Shown piece by piece: positions 42,777-51,754 of a stretch of DNA of 64,000 nucleotides. The stretch is from assembly GCF_000012485.1 (NCBI RefSeq), contig NC_007512.1, positions 807,001 through 871,000 of the forward strand, in the 5' to 3' direction. Under the pieces are notes generated by a model. That model searched no databases, was not told where the DNA came from, and worked only from the letters and a program-made list of their open reading frames with translations. This DNA comes from Pelodictyon luteolum DSM 273. GTDB lineage: Bacteria; Bacteroidota; Chlorobiia; Chlorobiales; Chlorobiaceae. Both the position numbers and the translations under genes were made by a program. Position 1 is the stretch's first letter. Every line of letters starts with the position of its first letter.

Positions 42777-43229
42777 CTAGAGCTTGAACTCGACCGAGAT
42801 CCACGCGGCGAACTCCAGGGCGATGTCGAAGTGGGCATAGGTGCCCCCATAACGTCCGGCCCTGGACTGGATGGCGATGGCACCGGTGCGCTCAATCCAT
42901 TGCTTCGGCGTGAGCGTGAAGCTGTTGAGCCCTGCCTGCATTCTAAACCGATCGAATTCGACGGGATTAAACCCGGGATTGTTGATCTGTTTCCAGAGTC
43001 CGAGGAACTCGAGAGTGTTGCCGTTGCGCAGCCGGTTGCCGATCAGGTCGTCAGTCGGGATGATTTCTCTGTAGCGGGCGATGTCGGCAAGGCAGACATA
43101 ATCCTGATCGTTGAGGCCGGTGAGGCTGATTTTACCTCGGCTTTCGGGTATCCGCGCTGATCGTTCGGTTGGTTCCTCTTTTGATTTCTGCTTTCCTTTT
43201 TTGTCGTGTATATTGGGGTATAATTCCAA
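42777..43229 (-). pseudogene. Truncated KilA-N domain protein
   Basis: On the minus strand, KISLTGLNDQDYVCLADIARY opens a KilA-N DNA-binding domain, continuing through NTLEFLGLWKQINNPGFNPVEF and ALEFAAWISVEFKL. The frame then meets TAG, but RIKEFQRL continues in frame after it, as in intact homologues (FKL-Y-LIKEFQRL), before decaying. No ATG start exists; only TTG at 43229. KilA-N proteins are mostly phage-borne. The gene is broken at both ends. Confidence 0.8.
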
Positions 43230-43237
43230 TATACACG
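43205..43237 (+). promoter_or_regulatory. Perfect inverted repeat over a TATAAT box between divergent genes
   Basis: CGTGTATATTGG and CCAATATACACG are perfect 12-bp arms around a 9-base spacer. TATAAT (43219-43224) lies inside, so the palindrome covers the likely -10 of the ATPase gene, and the KilA-N gene is read away from the other side. It looks like an operator for a self-regulated pair. Confidence 0.6.
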
Positions 43238-43241
43238 AATC

Positions 43242-44471
43242 ATGTACGAAAGGACATTACAGAAAGCGGTTCACCGGGTCAGCGAGAGTTTCCCTGTGCT
43301 TCTGCTGACCGGGCCCCGGCAGGTCGGCAAGACAACCCTGCTTGAGTTGTGCGCAGGGGACCATGCCTCCGCAGGGCGCCGGTATGTCACGCTCGATGAT
43401 CTGGACGCCCGCAGCCTTGCCTGCGAGGATCCGGCGCTTTTCCTCCAGAGATGGCCGCCTCCGCTGATCATCGACGAGATTCAGTACGCTCCCCAGCTTT
43501 TCAGTGCCATCAAGGTTATCGTCGATCGGGAGAAGCGCAACGGGATGTTCTGGATGACGGGCTCTCAGAAGTTCCACTTGATGCGCGGCATTACCGAAAG
43601 CCTTGCCGGGCGGGTGGCCGTCCTGGATCTTCTTGGTCTTTCCCGGGCCGAACTCGCCGGACGTTCGGCAGCGTCGCTACCGTTCGTTCCGACTGCCGAC
43701 TGGATAGCCCGCTCGCGTGAAGCCGGGACGGTGCCGCTGATGGATCTGTACCGGGAGATCTGGATCGGTTCGTTTCCTCGTGTGCACGAGCATGGCCCCG
43801 ATGTGCGGGACCTGTTCTATCGATCGTACATCCAGACCTATATCCAGCGCGATGTACAGGATCTGCTGCGCATTTCGGACCAGATGGCCTTCCATCGGTT
43901 CCTGGTGTCCGTTGCCGCCCGTACGGGCCAGCTCCTGAACTATGCGGCACTTTCGCGGGATACGGGCATCGACAACAAGACGGCCAGGGCCTGGCTGTCT
44001 GTGCTGGAGGCGTCGGGGCTGGTATACCTTTTGCAGCCTTATCATACCAATCTGACGAAACGGCTCGTAAGGGCCCCGAAGCTGTATTTCCTTGATACGG
44101 GGCTTGCCTCCTACCTGACCCGCTGGCCCGACCCGGCCTCCCTTGAGGCCGGAAACATGTCGGGAGCGATACTGGAAACCTGGGTCGTCGCCGAGGTCAT
44201 CAAGAGCTATTGGCACCAGGGCCTGGAATGCGGCATCTATTTCTATCGTGACGATGACCAGAACGAAATCGATTTGCTCATCGAGTCGGGCGACACCTTC
44301 TTCCCTGTTGAAATCAAAAAGACCGCATCGCCGAGGAAGACGGTCCGTACACAGTTTGGCGTACTGGACAGGCTCGGCCGCCCTGTCGGCCCGGGGGCGG
44401 TTCTGTGCATGGTTGAACGGGATGTTCCTCTCACCTCGACCGTTACGGCCATCCCCGTCGGGTATTTGTGA
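43242..44471 (+). CDS. DUF4143 AAA ATPase
   Basis: The 409-residue protein has Walker A TGPRQVGKTT (about 23-32), Walker B PLIIDEIQYAP, a DUF4143 C-terminal domain (YFLDTGLASYLTRW) and an EIDLLIE...PVEIKK stretch resembling a PD-(D/E)xK nuclease motif. Such ATPases are common in mobile regions and of unclear function. It is the only intact gene of the island, behind the palindrome at 43205-43237. Confidence 0.9.
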   Translation: MYERTLQKAVHRVSESFPVLLLTGPRQVGKTTLLELCAGDHASAGRRYVTLDDLDARSLACEDPALFLQRWPPPLIIDEIQYAPQLFSAIKVIVDREKRNGMFWMTGSQKFHLMRGITESLAGRVAVLDLLGLSRAELAGRSAASLPFVPTADWIARSREAGTVPLMDLYREIWIGSFPRVHEHGPDVRDLFYRSYIQTYIQRDVQDLLRISDQMAFHRFLVSVAARTGQLLNYAALSRDTGIDNKTARAWLSVLEASGLVYLLQPYHTNLTKRLVRAPKLYFLDTGLASYLTRWPDPASLEAGNMSGAILETWVVAEVIKSYWHQGLECGIYFYRDDDQNEIDLLIESGDTFFPVEIKKTASPRKTVRTQFGVLDRLGRPVGPGAVLCMVERDVPLTSTVTAIPVGYL

Positions 44472-44620
44472 GAGCCGGTTTCGCCGAACGGAGGGTTATG
44501 GCCGCCGGTTCGTTTCCTGCGGCCTGAACGTCTTTTTTTTGCTGTGACAGCCGTTGTCCGATCTCCGGCGGTATGCTATGGGGGTTAAGCATGTACTGAA
44601 CCCACTGACGCCGCCAGCAT

Positions 44621-45074
44621 ATGAAGAAGATCCTCTACCTTGACATGGACAACACCCTCGTCGATTTCCGTTCGGGCATCGACGCCCTGAAACCCGACGA
44701 CCTCAGGCGTTACGAGGGGCGCTACGATGACGCGCCCGGCATTTTCCGCCTGATGGTGGAGCCGATGGAGGGCGCTCTCGAGGCGTTCAGGGAGCCTCCC
44801 TGCTCTTTGATACCTACATCCTCTCCACCGCCCCTTGGGAGAACCCCTCGGCCTGGAGCGACAAGCTGCGCCGGGTGAGGAAGCATCTCGGCAACGCCGC
44901 GCGCAAGCGGCTCGTCCTCTCCCACCACAAGCACCTCAATATCGGCGACTTCCTCGTCGACGACCGCCACGACGCCAACGGGTCGGACCGGTTCCAGGGC
45001 GAGCTGATACATTTCGGGGCATAGGGTTCCCCGACTGGGGGGGCGTTACAGAGTACCTGGCGGGCAGGGCGTGA
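44621..45074 (+). pseudogene. HAD-type 5'-nucleotidase broken by two frameshifts
   Basis: The start, MKKILYLDMDNTLVDFRSGI, holds the HAD motif DMDNT. Near 44795 the frame changes: FDTYILSTAPWENPSAWSDKL and FLVDDRHDANGSDRF continue 1 base out of register. Near 45020 it changes again, after GELIHFG, and IGFPDWGGVTEYLAGRA ends at 45074. Each change fits loss of one base. With both repaired, the protein would be a normal 5'(3')-deoxyribonucleotidase. Function is lost unless the sequence has errors. Confidence 0.85.
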
Positions 45075-45517
45075 GTCGGGCGTTCCATGCGGATGTTCAT
45101 TTTTCGCCGGTGTCCGTTATTTTTGAACAGTGCGCTTTTGTGAACGGCGGGCGGTGCCCTCACGGCCGTGCCGGTAAAATCGGGGAGGCAGACGATGCGG
45201 ACGGAGAAAAAGATCGGGCGGCCATAGTCGTGCATATTGGAACAAGAGTCCATATCGCACGACTCATGATTGCTTCATGGTTGCTTCATGGTATGCGGCC
45301 CCTTACGGCAACGCAAACAATCAGCAGGGAGGATCGGCCAATGCCCTGGTGAAGAACGACAGGAGCCCCTTGATCTTATTCGTCAGGAAGCATTGATACC
45401 CCATGGAGACAAACTGCGCGAACTGCCGTCCCCGCAAGTTGTCGGGATACCATGTGCGTGGCCTTGCTCCTGTGTTAAGCTGCTCCGCGGTTGTGGTCAT
45501 TCAGTTGGCGGCAGCAT
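45075..45517. other. Decayed interior of the island, about 440 bp
   Basis: Several short frames exist on both strands, none of which I can assign. The upstream (higher coordinate) neighbour is a LuxR remnant; this region may hold further remnants beyond recognition. Confidence 0.4.
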
Positions 45518-45710
45518 TCAACTCCAGCCCTGCTTCAGCGCATGGGTGGCTAATGACGTACGTGAAGGGACCAGCCATTGCCGGAGCATGTTTGAGACAT
45601 GGACCCTGACCGTAAAGCAGGAGATGTCGAGCGCTGCGGCTACTTCCTTGTTCGGTGAAGCCCCGGGCAATCAATCGCAATACGTCCCGTTGGCGTCGGC
45701 ATGAACCCTC
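45518..45710 (-). pseudogene. LuxR-type HTH remnant with a frameshift
   Basis: On the minus strand RQRDVLRLIARGFT (45709 downwards) begins a GerE/LuxR helix-turn-helix. One extra base near 45654 shifts the frame, after which NKEVAAALDISCFTVRVHVSN and LRQWLVPSRTSLATHALKQGW complete the domain to a TGA at 45518-45520. The upstream regulatory part is missing or unrecognisable. Probably a dead transcriptional regulator. Confidence 0.78.
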
Positions 45711-45915
45711 CGGCTCGATGAGAGCGCCCCATGTGGCTTCGGAGATGGGGCGGTGTTTCAGGTGCGCCTGGCGTAGAGTGGGGCGGTTAGGGGTGGTATT
45801 GTAGGGGTATTTTGGCTCGTGAGTAAAAACGAATCCAGAATGTGCCCCTAAAAGACACCCTGTAATGCTGATGATTCAAGCCGGTGATGGCAGAATCAGC
45901 CGAAGGGGAAAAAGA

Positions 45916-45942
45916 GAAACCCCTTATTTATAAAGGGGTTTC
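45916..45942 (-). terminator. Terminator for the tRNA-Leu pair
   Basis: GAAACCCCTT and AAGGGGTTTC form a perfect 10-bp stem with a short loop. Read on the minus strand it is followed by TCTCTTTTT, so it would end the tRNA-Leu transcript. Confidence 0.8.
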
Positions 45943-45973
45943 GGGATTCCTTCCTCGGTGTGCATATGTCTTG

Positions 45974-46060
45974 TGGTACCAAAGGTGGGACTCGAACCCA
46001 CACGGGGATTAGCCCACTGGATTTTGAGTCCAGCGCGTCTACCAGTTTCGCCACTTTGGC
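45974..46060 (-). tRNA. tRNA-Leu (CAA)
   Basis: The anticodon loop CTCAAAA gives CAA, and a long variable arm is present as in tRNA-Leu. Acceptor GCCAAAG pairs with CTTTGGT, and CCA is encoded. Its 3' end faces the decayed island at 42286-45974, which appears to have inserted there. Confidence 0.94.
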
Positions 46061-46073
46061 ATGCAGGCAAGGG

Positions 46074-46155
46074 TGCGAGAGAAGGGACTCGAACCCTTAC
46101 GCCTCACGGCACTAGTTCCTAAGACTAGCGTGTATACCAATTTCACCACTCTCGC
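46074..46155 (-). tRNA. tRNA-Leu (TAG)
   Basis: The anticodon loop CTTAGGA gives TAG, and a long variable arm is present. The acceptor arms GCGAGAG and CTCTCGC pair perfectly. CCA is not encoded. It lies 13 bases before the other tRNA-Leu on the same strand. Confidence 0.94.
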
Positions 46156-46254
46156 AGGATTGAGAATATATAAATGGATTTTAACTTATTAAAAATTATC
46201 TTTCCAAATAGTTTTCAGGGCGTAATACGCTGAAATTCATTGAGTTAATCCGCT

Positions 46255-46854
46255 GTGCCCGTGCAGTTTGACCAGCATCGTCTAGCAACCTTCGTTTCAT
46301 GGGTGATCAGCCCCGTGGTCGTCGCTCCGGCGGCCTATCTGGCCGTCATCCTTCTCGGCCTCAGAGCAGACCCTGAACGCTTCAGCTACCTCACAATCCT
46401 CTTTTCAGCCAGCACCTTCGCCCCGATGGCCCTCATCTACGGCCTGAAGAAGACCGGCCGGGTGTCGGACTACAACATCTCGTTCCGGGAGCAGCGCTTC
46501 CTTCCCCTTCTGGTGCTGGTGGTGGTCAACGCCATCGGCTATGAGTTCATGCAGCAGATGCATGCCCCGCGGCTGCTCAGCGGCATCCTCCTCTTCAATG
46601 CGGTGAACACCGTACTCATTCTCCTCGTCACCCTCCAGTGGAAGATCAGCATCCACCTGTTCACCTACACCTCTTCGGTCGCCCTGCTGTTCCTGCAGTT
46701 CGGACCGGGCGCCCTCTGGGCACTTCCGGCCGTGCCGCTGCTCATGTGGTCAAGGATGGTCCTCAAGGCCCACAACTTCATGCAGACTCTCGTCGGCGCC
46801 CTCATCGGGTTCGCGGTCATGTATGTGGAACTGAGGTGGTGGACGGGACTGTGA
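46255..46854 (+). CDS. PAP2-like multi-TM membrane protein
   Basis: The 199-residue protein has about six TM helices. SRMVLKAHNFMQTLVGALIGF near the C-terminus resembles the final PAP2 motif, where the His is catalytic, but the earlier lysine and arginine motifs are weak, so phosphatase activity is uncertain. It begins at GTG 46255; its last bases overlap the next gene (GTGA). Confidence 0.65.
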   Translation: MPVQFDQHRLATFVSWVISPVVVAPAAYLAVILLGLRADPERFSYLTILFSASTFAPMALIYGLKKTGRVSDYNISFREQRFLPLLVLVVVNAIGYEFMQQMHAPRLLSGILLFNAVNTVLILLVTLQWKISIHLFTYTSSVALLFLQFGPGALWALPAVPLLMWSRMVLKAHNFMQTLVGALIGFAVMYVELRWWTGL

Positions 46855-47900
46855 GGAGGAAGCGCTACGCGGTCGTCGTGGTCACATACGGGGAGGTGGA
46901 GAAGCTTACCCTCCGCAACCTCTGGCCGAGCTCCCGACGCATCCTCAAGGTGATCACAAGCCAGATCGTCAAGGTTCCCCGTTTTCTGGTCTACCTTATT
47001 GCAGACTACCGCTCAATCAAGCACTTCATCAACTGGCGTCTCAGCGGTTACCGTTCGTCCCTTCAGGCCATAAACCGCAGGCAGACTGCCCAGCTCCGCC
47101 AGAGTCTCAGCACACAGGCGCCGGAGCTGCCGGAAGATGTGGATATAGACGTGCTCGATGCATACTATTTCGTGCCGCCCTACCTTGAAGATATGCTCGC
47201 CGGACTGAAGCGGGAGTATGATGGAATCGTGGTGGTGCCGATGATCCCCGTCGAGTCGGCGTTTTCCTGCGGTGTTGCATGCCGGATGGTCGAGGATGCC
47301 TACGGCGACACCCGCTACGGAAAGGTCCGGCTCATGAACCGGTTCTGGTCGGATGACGCCCTGCACCGGATCTATGTGGACCACCTTTTCAGCAAGCTGG
47401 AGGGAAGCTCGTTCATGGAGTCCCGAAAGAAGCTCGGTCTTGTGCTCGTGATTCACGGAACCCTTGTCCGCGACCGCGCGGGCAACCCCCCGAAGGTGTT
47501 TACCGGCCTCGATGAAACCGGCCGTTTCTTCGAAATGATGAAGCGCCGCATCATGGAGGACCCCCGGAACGTCTTCACGGACATCCGCCAGGGCTGCATG
47601 AACCACACGGCAGGAGGGGAGTGGACCTCCGAGACCGTCGAAAAGGCGCTGGAAGAGTTCCGGCGGGAGGGGTGCCGGGGCGTGGTGATGTTCCCGTACG
47701 GCTTTTTTGCCGACAACAGTGAAACCGAGTATCAGGCCCGTGAACTTCTGGAGTCAGCCGGCTTCCCACTGTCGCGTTATGTGCCCTGCATCAACGACTC
47801 GCCCGCATTTGCCGGGTGGTTGGCCGGAAAGGTGCTCCGTGAACTCAACCAGCTCAGCAGTATCCAGAAGGCCTATGAAAGCCTTGAACCGAAACCCTGA
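46851..47900 (+). CDS. Ferrochelatase-family protein
   Basis: The 349-residue protein from GTG 46851 resembles the HemH family: YAVVVVTYGEVEK at the start, VVVPMIPVESAFSCG in the middle, LVLVIHGTLV (candidate catalytic His at about 195), and GVVMFPYGFFADNSETEY near the end. Ferrochelatases insert iron into protoporphyrin, though homologues may handle other metals; the substrate was not determined. The start overlaps the previous stop. Confidence 0.78.
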   Translation: MRRKRYAVVVVTYGEVEKLTLRNLWPSSRRILKVITSQIVKVPRFLVYLIADYRSIKHFINWRLSGYRSSLQAINRRQTAQLRQSLSTQAPELPEDVDIDVLDAYYFVPPYLEDMLAGLKREYDGIVVVPMIPVESAFSCGVACRMVEDAYGDTRYGKVRLMNRFWSDDALHRIYVDHLFSKLEGSSFMESRKKLGLVLVIHGTLVRDRAGNPPKVFTGLDETGRFFEMMKRRIMEDPRNVFTDIRQGCMNHTAGGEWTSETVEKALEEFRREGCRGVVMFPYGFFADNSETEYQARELLESAGFPLSRYVPCINDSPAFAGWLAGKVLRELNQLSSIQKAYESLEPKP

Positions 47901-47906
47901 CCAGCC

Positions 47907-48482
47907 ATGTCCGATTCTGCCTTGAACCCTTCCGGCCCGGCCCTGTACGCCGAGGCACTCCGGTGCATGGAGCAGCAGGAGAACGAGCGTGCCCGGGTCC
48001 TGCTCGACCAGCTGCTGCTTGAAGATTATCGCGATCCGAAGGTCCGCTACGCCAGTGCCATGGCTCATATCGCTCTTGCGGCATACCGCAAAGCGGGCTG
48101 CGAACTGCTCCGCTCGATCGTGCTCGACCGGAGCTTCGTTCCGGCATGGCGCCACCTCGGGTTCGTGCAGCTGACGCTCGGCAAGGAGGAGGAGGCCCTG
48201 AAGACGCTCCGCCACGCACTCGAACTTGATCCTGCCTACGCTGAAACCTGGTGCGTGCTCGGTGATGTGCATCTCGACCTCGGGGAGTATGACGAGGCCC
48301 GAGTGGCATTTGACCATGCGCTTGAGCTTGAGCCCGACAACCCCGAGCCGCACCGCAAGCTCGCCATGTTCCATGTGTCGCGCGGCGACATGAAATCGCT
48401 CCGGGCGGAATACGAACTGCTGAAGACGCTGGATGCCGACATGGCTGCCCAGATCGGAAGCCTATTCTTCGATGAACAATGA
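47907..48482 (+). CDS. TPR-repeat protein
   Basis: The 191-residue soluble protein has about four tetratricopeptide repeats, for example LGKEEEALKTLRHALELDPAY and LGEYDEARVAFDHALELEPDN. TPRs mediate protein contacts. It starts six bases after the ferrochelatase-like gene and is probably in the same operon. Confidence 0.87.
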   Translation: MSDSALNPSGPALYAEALRCMEQQENERARVLLDQLLLEDYRDPKVRYASAMAHIALAAYRKAGCELLRSIVLDRSFVPAWRHLGFVQLTLGKEEEALKTLRHALELDPAYAETWCVLGDVHLDLGEYDEARVAFDHALELEPDNPEPHRKLAMFHVSRGDMKSLRAEYELLKTLDADMAAQIGSLFFDEQ

Positions 48483-48493
48483 GTAGAATGAAT

Positions 48494-48550
48494 AACAGCA
48501 GAATGAAAACAGCAGCATGAAAACAGCAGCATGAAAACAGGCAGAATGAA
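48494..48550 (+). repeat. Four copies of a 14-base repeat
   Basis: Units AACAGCAGAATGAA, AACAGCAGCATGAA (twice) and AACAGGCAGAATGAA follow one another directly. Each contains an ATG. The last two units include the likely start codons of the next small gene, so repeat number could alter its translation. Confidence 0.85.
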
Positions 48551-48758
48551 AACGGGCCTTCTCGTCCTCTTCGCCCTTGTCTGGGCTCCCATCGTCTGGC
48601 TCGCACTCGGCTCAATGCTCGCGCCGCCCGTTTTCGCCCTGACCGGTTCGCATGCGGCTGCCGGAGCGGCCTCGGTGATCTCGACGGGAGGCATCGTGTA
48701 TATGTTCGTAAGGCTGCTGGGACAGTTCAGCCGGAAAATCGGAGGCGGGGAGGCTTGA
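48531..48758 (+). CDS. Small two-helix membrane protein, function unknown
   Basis: The 75-residue protein has two TM segments (about 8-27 and 38-60) and a charged tail. I do not recognise a family. The ATG at 48546 is an alternative start. It lies downstream of the TPR gene, after the repeat array. Confidence 0.6.
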   Translation: MKTGRMKTGLLVLFALVWAPIVWLALGSMLAPPVFALTGSHAAAGAASVISTGGIVYMFVRLLGQFSRKIGGGEA

Positions 48759-48875
48759 GCTCCTGATTTTTTTCTTCTTCTTGTCTTTCCCTGAAGTTTA
48801 AAATTGTTAACTTCAGACCTTTCTGCTCCCGATCTCCCGGACCCTATGTACAGCATCATCCTGCGCTGATTTTTT

Positions 48876-48906
48876 CTGGGCTGGAAGAGAATTTTTTTTA
48901 TATTTG
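48876..48906 (+). promoter_or_regulatory. Candidate nuo operon promoter
   Basis: TATATTTG at 48899-48906 exactly matches the -7 box seen before the tRNA cluster. At the N19 distance the -33 box is CTGG, a poor match to TTTG. It lies 39 bases before the nuoA ATG, within a T-rich tract. The -7 box is the only strong part. Confidence 0.45.
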
Positions 48907-48944
48907 CGCACCCGCTTTAAGGGTGCAACACAAAACCGAACAGC

Positions 48945-49376
48945 ATGGACCAGACACTGAGTGATTTTGGCAATGTTTTCGTCTTTCTTCTCCTCGGTGT
49001 CGTTTTCGTCGCCGGAGGATACCTCACCGCCCGTATGCTGCGCCCCAGCCGCCCCAACCCCGTCAAAAACTCGACCTACGAGTGCGGCGAAGAAGCTGTC
49101 GGCTCCTCATGGGTCAAGTTCAATATCCGTTTTTACGTCGTCGCCCTCATCTTCATCATTTTCGATGTGGAGGTCGTCTTCCTGTTCCCCTGGGCCACCG
49201 TGTTCCGCCAGCTCGGCAGTTTTGCGCTCATCGAGGCGCTCGTGTTCGCCGGCATCCTGATTCTCGGCCTTGTGTATGCATGGGTGAAAGGGGATCTCGA
49301 CTGGGTACGGCCGACCCCTTCCGTTCCGAAGATGCCGGAGATGCCTTCCCCGAGACAGTCCGCCGGGCGCGATTGA
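48945..49376 (+). CDS. nuoA: NADH-quinone oxidoreductase subunit A
   Basis: The 143-residue protein has three TM helices and the conserved [13 protein letters not shown] segment and [15 protein letters not shown] motif of NuoA/ND3. It is the first of an 11-gene complex I operon (A, B, C, D, H, I, J, K, L, M, N). A Pro-rich tail of about 30 residues exceeds the usual family length (about 120). Confidence 0.96.
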   Translation: MDQTLSDFGNVFVFLLLGVVFVAGGYLTARMLRPSRPNPVKNSTYECGEEAVGSSWVKFNIRFYVVALIFIIFDVEVVFLFPWATVFRQLGSFALIEALVFAGILILGLVYAWVKGDLDWVRPTPSVPKMPEMPSPRQSAGRD

Positions 49377-49403
49377 TTCCTAACCACCTATTTCCTCGCT
49401 ACC

Positions 49404-49973
49404 ATGGGTTTACTTGATGCAGGTTTTTCCAGGGACAATGTGCTGGTGGCACCCGTTGACGCCGTACTCAACTGGGCCCGCCTCTCGTCGCTCTGGCCGA
49501 TGGGCTTCGGTCTTGCCTGCTGCGCCATCGAGATGATGGCCACCAACGCCTCCAACTACGACCTTGAGCGCTTCGGGATATTCCCCCGCTCCTCCCCACG
49601 TCAGTCCGACCTCATGATCGTCGCCGGCACGGTCTCCATGAAAATGGCCGAGCGGGTCGTACGACTCTACGAACAGATGCCCGAGCCGCGCTACGTGCTT
49701 TCCATGGGAAGCTGCTCCAACTGCGGCGGCCCTTACTGGGAGCACGGCTACCATGTCCTCAAGGGCGTCGACAGGGTCATTCCTGTCGATGTCTATGTCC
49801 CCGGCTGCCCTCCGCGCCCCGAGGCGCTCATCGGCGGCCTCATGAAGGTGCAGGAACTCATCCGCATGGAACAGATCGGCATGTCGCGACAGGAAGCCCT
49901 GAAGAAACTTGCCGAAACCGGCGTCGAACCCCGCCCGTTCATCGAGCGGGAGCGGAGTTCGGCAGGCGCGTAA
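49404..49973 (+). CDS. nuoB: NADH-quinone oxidoreductase subunit B
   Basis: The 189-residue subunit has the N2 cluster ligands in [19 protein letters not shown] and [11 protein letters not shown]. It carries the last iron-sulfur cluster before quinone. It is 27 bases after nuoA. Confidence 0.97.
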   Translation: MGLLDAGFSRDNVLVAPVDAVLNWARLSSLWPMGFGLACCAIEMMATNASNYDLERFGIFPRSSPRQSDLMIVAGTVSMKMAERVVRLYEQMPEPRYVLSMGSCSNCGGPYWEHGYHVLKGVDRVIPVDVYVPGCPPRPEALIGGLMKVQELIRMEQIGMSRQEALKKLAETGVEPRPFIERERSSAGA

Positions 49974-49999
49974 CTTTCAATTGAAGAGAGACCACTACG

Positions 50000-50518
50000 A
50001 TGGAAGAAGGAACGATAGACTCGAAGCAGGTGCAGCAGAGCGAAGCGGCATACAGCGTCATTCATGAGAAGTTCGGCGAGGCCATTTCGGCATTCGACAG
50101 GAACCCCACCATGCCCTTTTTCGAGGTGCAGGATACGGCCCTCTGGACCGATATCGCCCTCTTTATGAGGGATCACCCGAAGCTCAAGTTCAACTACATG
50201 GCGTGCCTGTCGGGCGTCGACTACCCTCTGGAGGAAAAGCTCGGCATCGTCTGCAACTTTGAGTCGATCGGCGTCTATCCGCACCGCATCGCCGTAAAGG
50301 TCAAATGCCCGCGAGAGGGCGGCTCGATACCGAGCGTGGCCTGTGTGTGGCATACCGCCAACTGGCATGAGCGGGAGGCATACGATATGCTGGGCATTCT
50401 CTTCACAGGCCATCCCGACATGCGCAGGATCCTCTGCCCTGATGACTGGGAAGGGTGGCCGCTGCGCAAGGATTACCGGGTCCAGGAGAGCTACCACGGC
50501 ATCAAGGTGCCCTACTAG
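50000..50518 (+). CDS. nuoC: NADH-quinone oxidoreductase subunit C
   Basis: The 172-residue protein has the 30-kDa subunit motif AYDMLGILFTGHPDMRRILCPDDW and the LKFNYMACLSGVDYP segment. It is separate from nuoD, unlike in E. coli, and lies between nuoB and nuoD. Confidence 0.95.
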   Translation: MEEGTIDSKQVQQSEAAYSVIHEKFGEAISAFDRNPTMPFFEVQDTALWTDIALFMRDHPKLKFNYMACLSGVDYPLEEKLGIVCNFESIGVYPHRIAVKVKCPREGGSIPSVACVWHTANWHEREAYDMLGILFTGHPDMRRILCPDDWEGWPLRKDYRVQESYHGIKVPY

Positions 50519-50551
50519 AAAAGGTTAACACCATCAAATCCGCTTAAGACT

Positions 50552-51754
50552 ATGCAGGAATTGGAAATGGCCGGACAGGGTTCGGTGAGACTGACCCGGA
50601 AAAGCGACAACGTGGTCATCATCGAAAAGGACCTTGCCACCGAGGAGATGGTCCTCAGCATGGGCCCCCAGCACCCGTCCACCCATGGGGTGCTCCGCCT
50701 CGAGTGCCGGACCGACGGAGAGGTTGTGACGGAGGCTGAACCCTACCTCGGCTACCTTCACCGCTGTTTCGAGAAGTACTGCGAGAATGTCGATTACCCG
50801 GCCATCGTCCCCTATACCGACCGTATGGACTACCTTGCCGGCATGAACAGCGAAATGGCCTATGCCATCGCCGTCGAGAAGCTGCTGGACATTGAAATCC
50901 CCCGCCGCGTCGAGTTCATCAGGGTGATTGTCAGCGAACTGAACCGCATCGCCTCGCACCTCGTCGCCATCGGCACCTACGCCATCGATCTCGGCGCCTT
51001 CACGCCGTTTCTCTTCTGCTTCCGTGACCGCGAACACATCCTCAACATGCTTGAGTGGGCGTCGGGCGCAAGGATGCTCTACAATTATATATGGATCGGA
51101 GGCCTGGCCTACGATGTCCCGGCAGATTTCCAGAAGCGGGTAGGGGAGTTCGTCGACTACTTCCGCCCGAAAGCGCTTGAGCTCTCCCGTCTTCTCACCG
51201 AAAACGAGATCTTCGTCAAGCGCACGAAAGGCATCGGCATCATGCCGGCCGACGTGGCCATCAACTACGGATGGTCGGGTCCCATGCTGCGCGGTTCGGG
51301 TGTGCAGTGGGATCTTCGCCGCAATGACCCGTATTCGATCTATCCTGAACTCGACTTTGCCGTTCCTGTTCCCGACGGCAAGTTTTCCGATGTCGGCGAC
51401 TGCCTTTCCCGTCACCTTGTGCGCGCACTTGAAATAGAGGAGAGCCTCAAGATCATCGAGCAGTGCATCGAGAAAATGCCTTCAGCCGAAGGGTTCGACC
51501 CGAGAGCCGCTGTGCCGAAGCGCATCCGCCCGAAAGCAGGTGAGGTGTATGCACGCGCCGAAAATCCCCGCGGCGAGCTTGGCTTCTACATCCTTTCCGA
51601 CGGAAAGTCGACGAGTCCTGTTCGCTGCAAGGCCCGTTCATCCTGCTTCGTCAACCTTTCTGCCATGAAGGACCTCTCGAAAGGACAGCTGATACCCGAT
51701 CTCGTCGCCATCATCGGCAGCATCGACATCGTACTCGGGGAGGTTGACCGATGA
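50552..51754 (+). CDS. nuoD: NADH-quinone oxidoreductase subunit D
   Basis: The 400-residue 49-kDa-type subunit has [13 protein letters not shown] and [16 protein letters not shown], quinone-site residues, and the [12 protein letters not shown] helix. It forms the quinone cavity with NuoB. The last bases overlap nuoH (ATGA). Confidence 0.97.
   Translation: MQELEMAGQGSVRLTRKSDNVVIIEKDLATEEMVLSMGPQHPSTHGVLRLECRTDGEVVTEAEPYLGYLHRCFEKYCENVDYPAIVPYTDRMDYLAGMNSEMAYAIAVEKLLDIEIPRRVEFIRVIVSELNRIASHLVAIGTYAIDLGAFTPFLFCFRDREHILNMLEWASGARMLYNYIWIGGLAYDVPADFQKRVGEFVDYFRPKALELSRLLTENEIFVKRTKGIGIMPADVAINYGWSGPMLRGSGVQWDLRRNDPYSIYPELDFAVPVPDGKFSDVGDCLSRHLVRALEIEESLKIIEQCIEKMPSAEGFDPRAAVPKRIRPKAGEVYARAENPRGELGFYILSDGKSTSPVRCKARSSCFVNLSAMKDLSKGQLIPDLVAIIGSIDIVLGEVDR

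Noticed and set aside
42515-42895. Minus-strand Ser-rich frame of 126 codons
   Set aside because: It is a shadow of the decayed KilA-N gene, with low-complexity translation.
45270-45704. Plus-strand open frame of 144 codons in the island
   Set aside because: It is antisense to the LuxR remnant and shows no family pattern.
46638-46850. Upstream extension of the ferrochelatase-like gene
   Set aside because: The extension overlaps the PAP2-like gene and lacks family similarity. The GTG at 46851 overlapping the stop is more natural.
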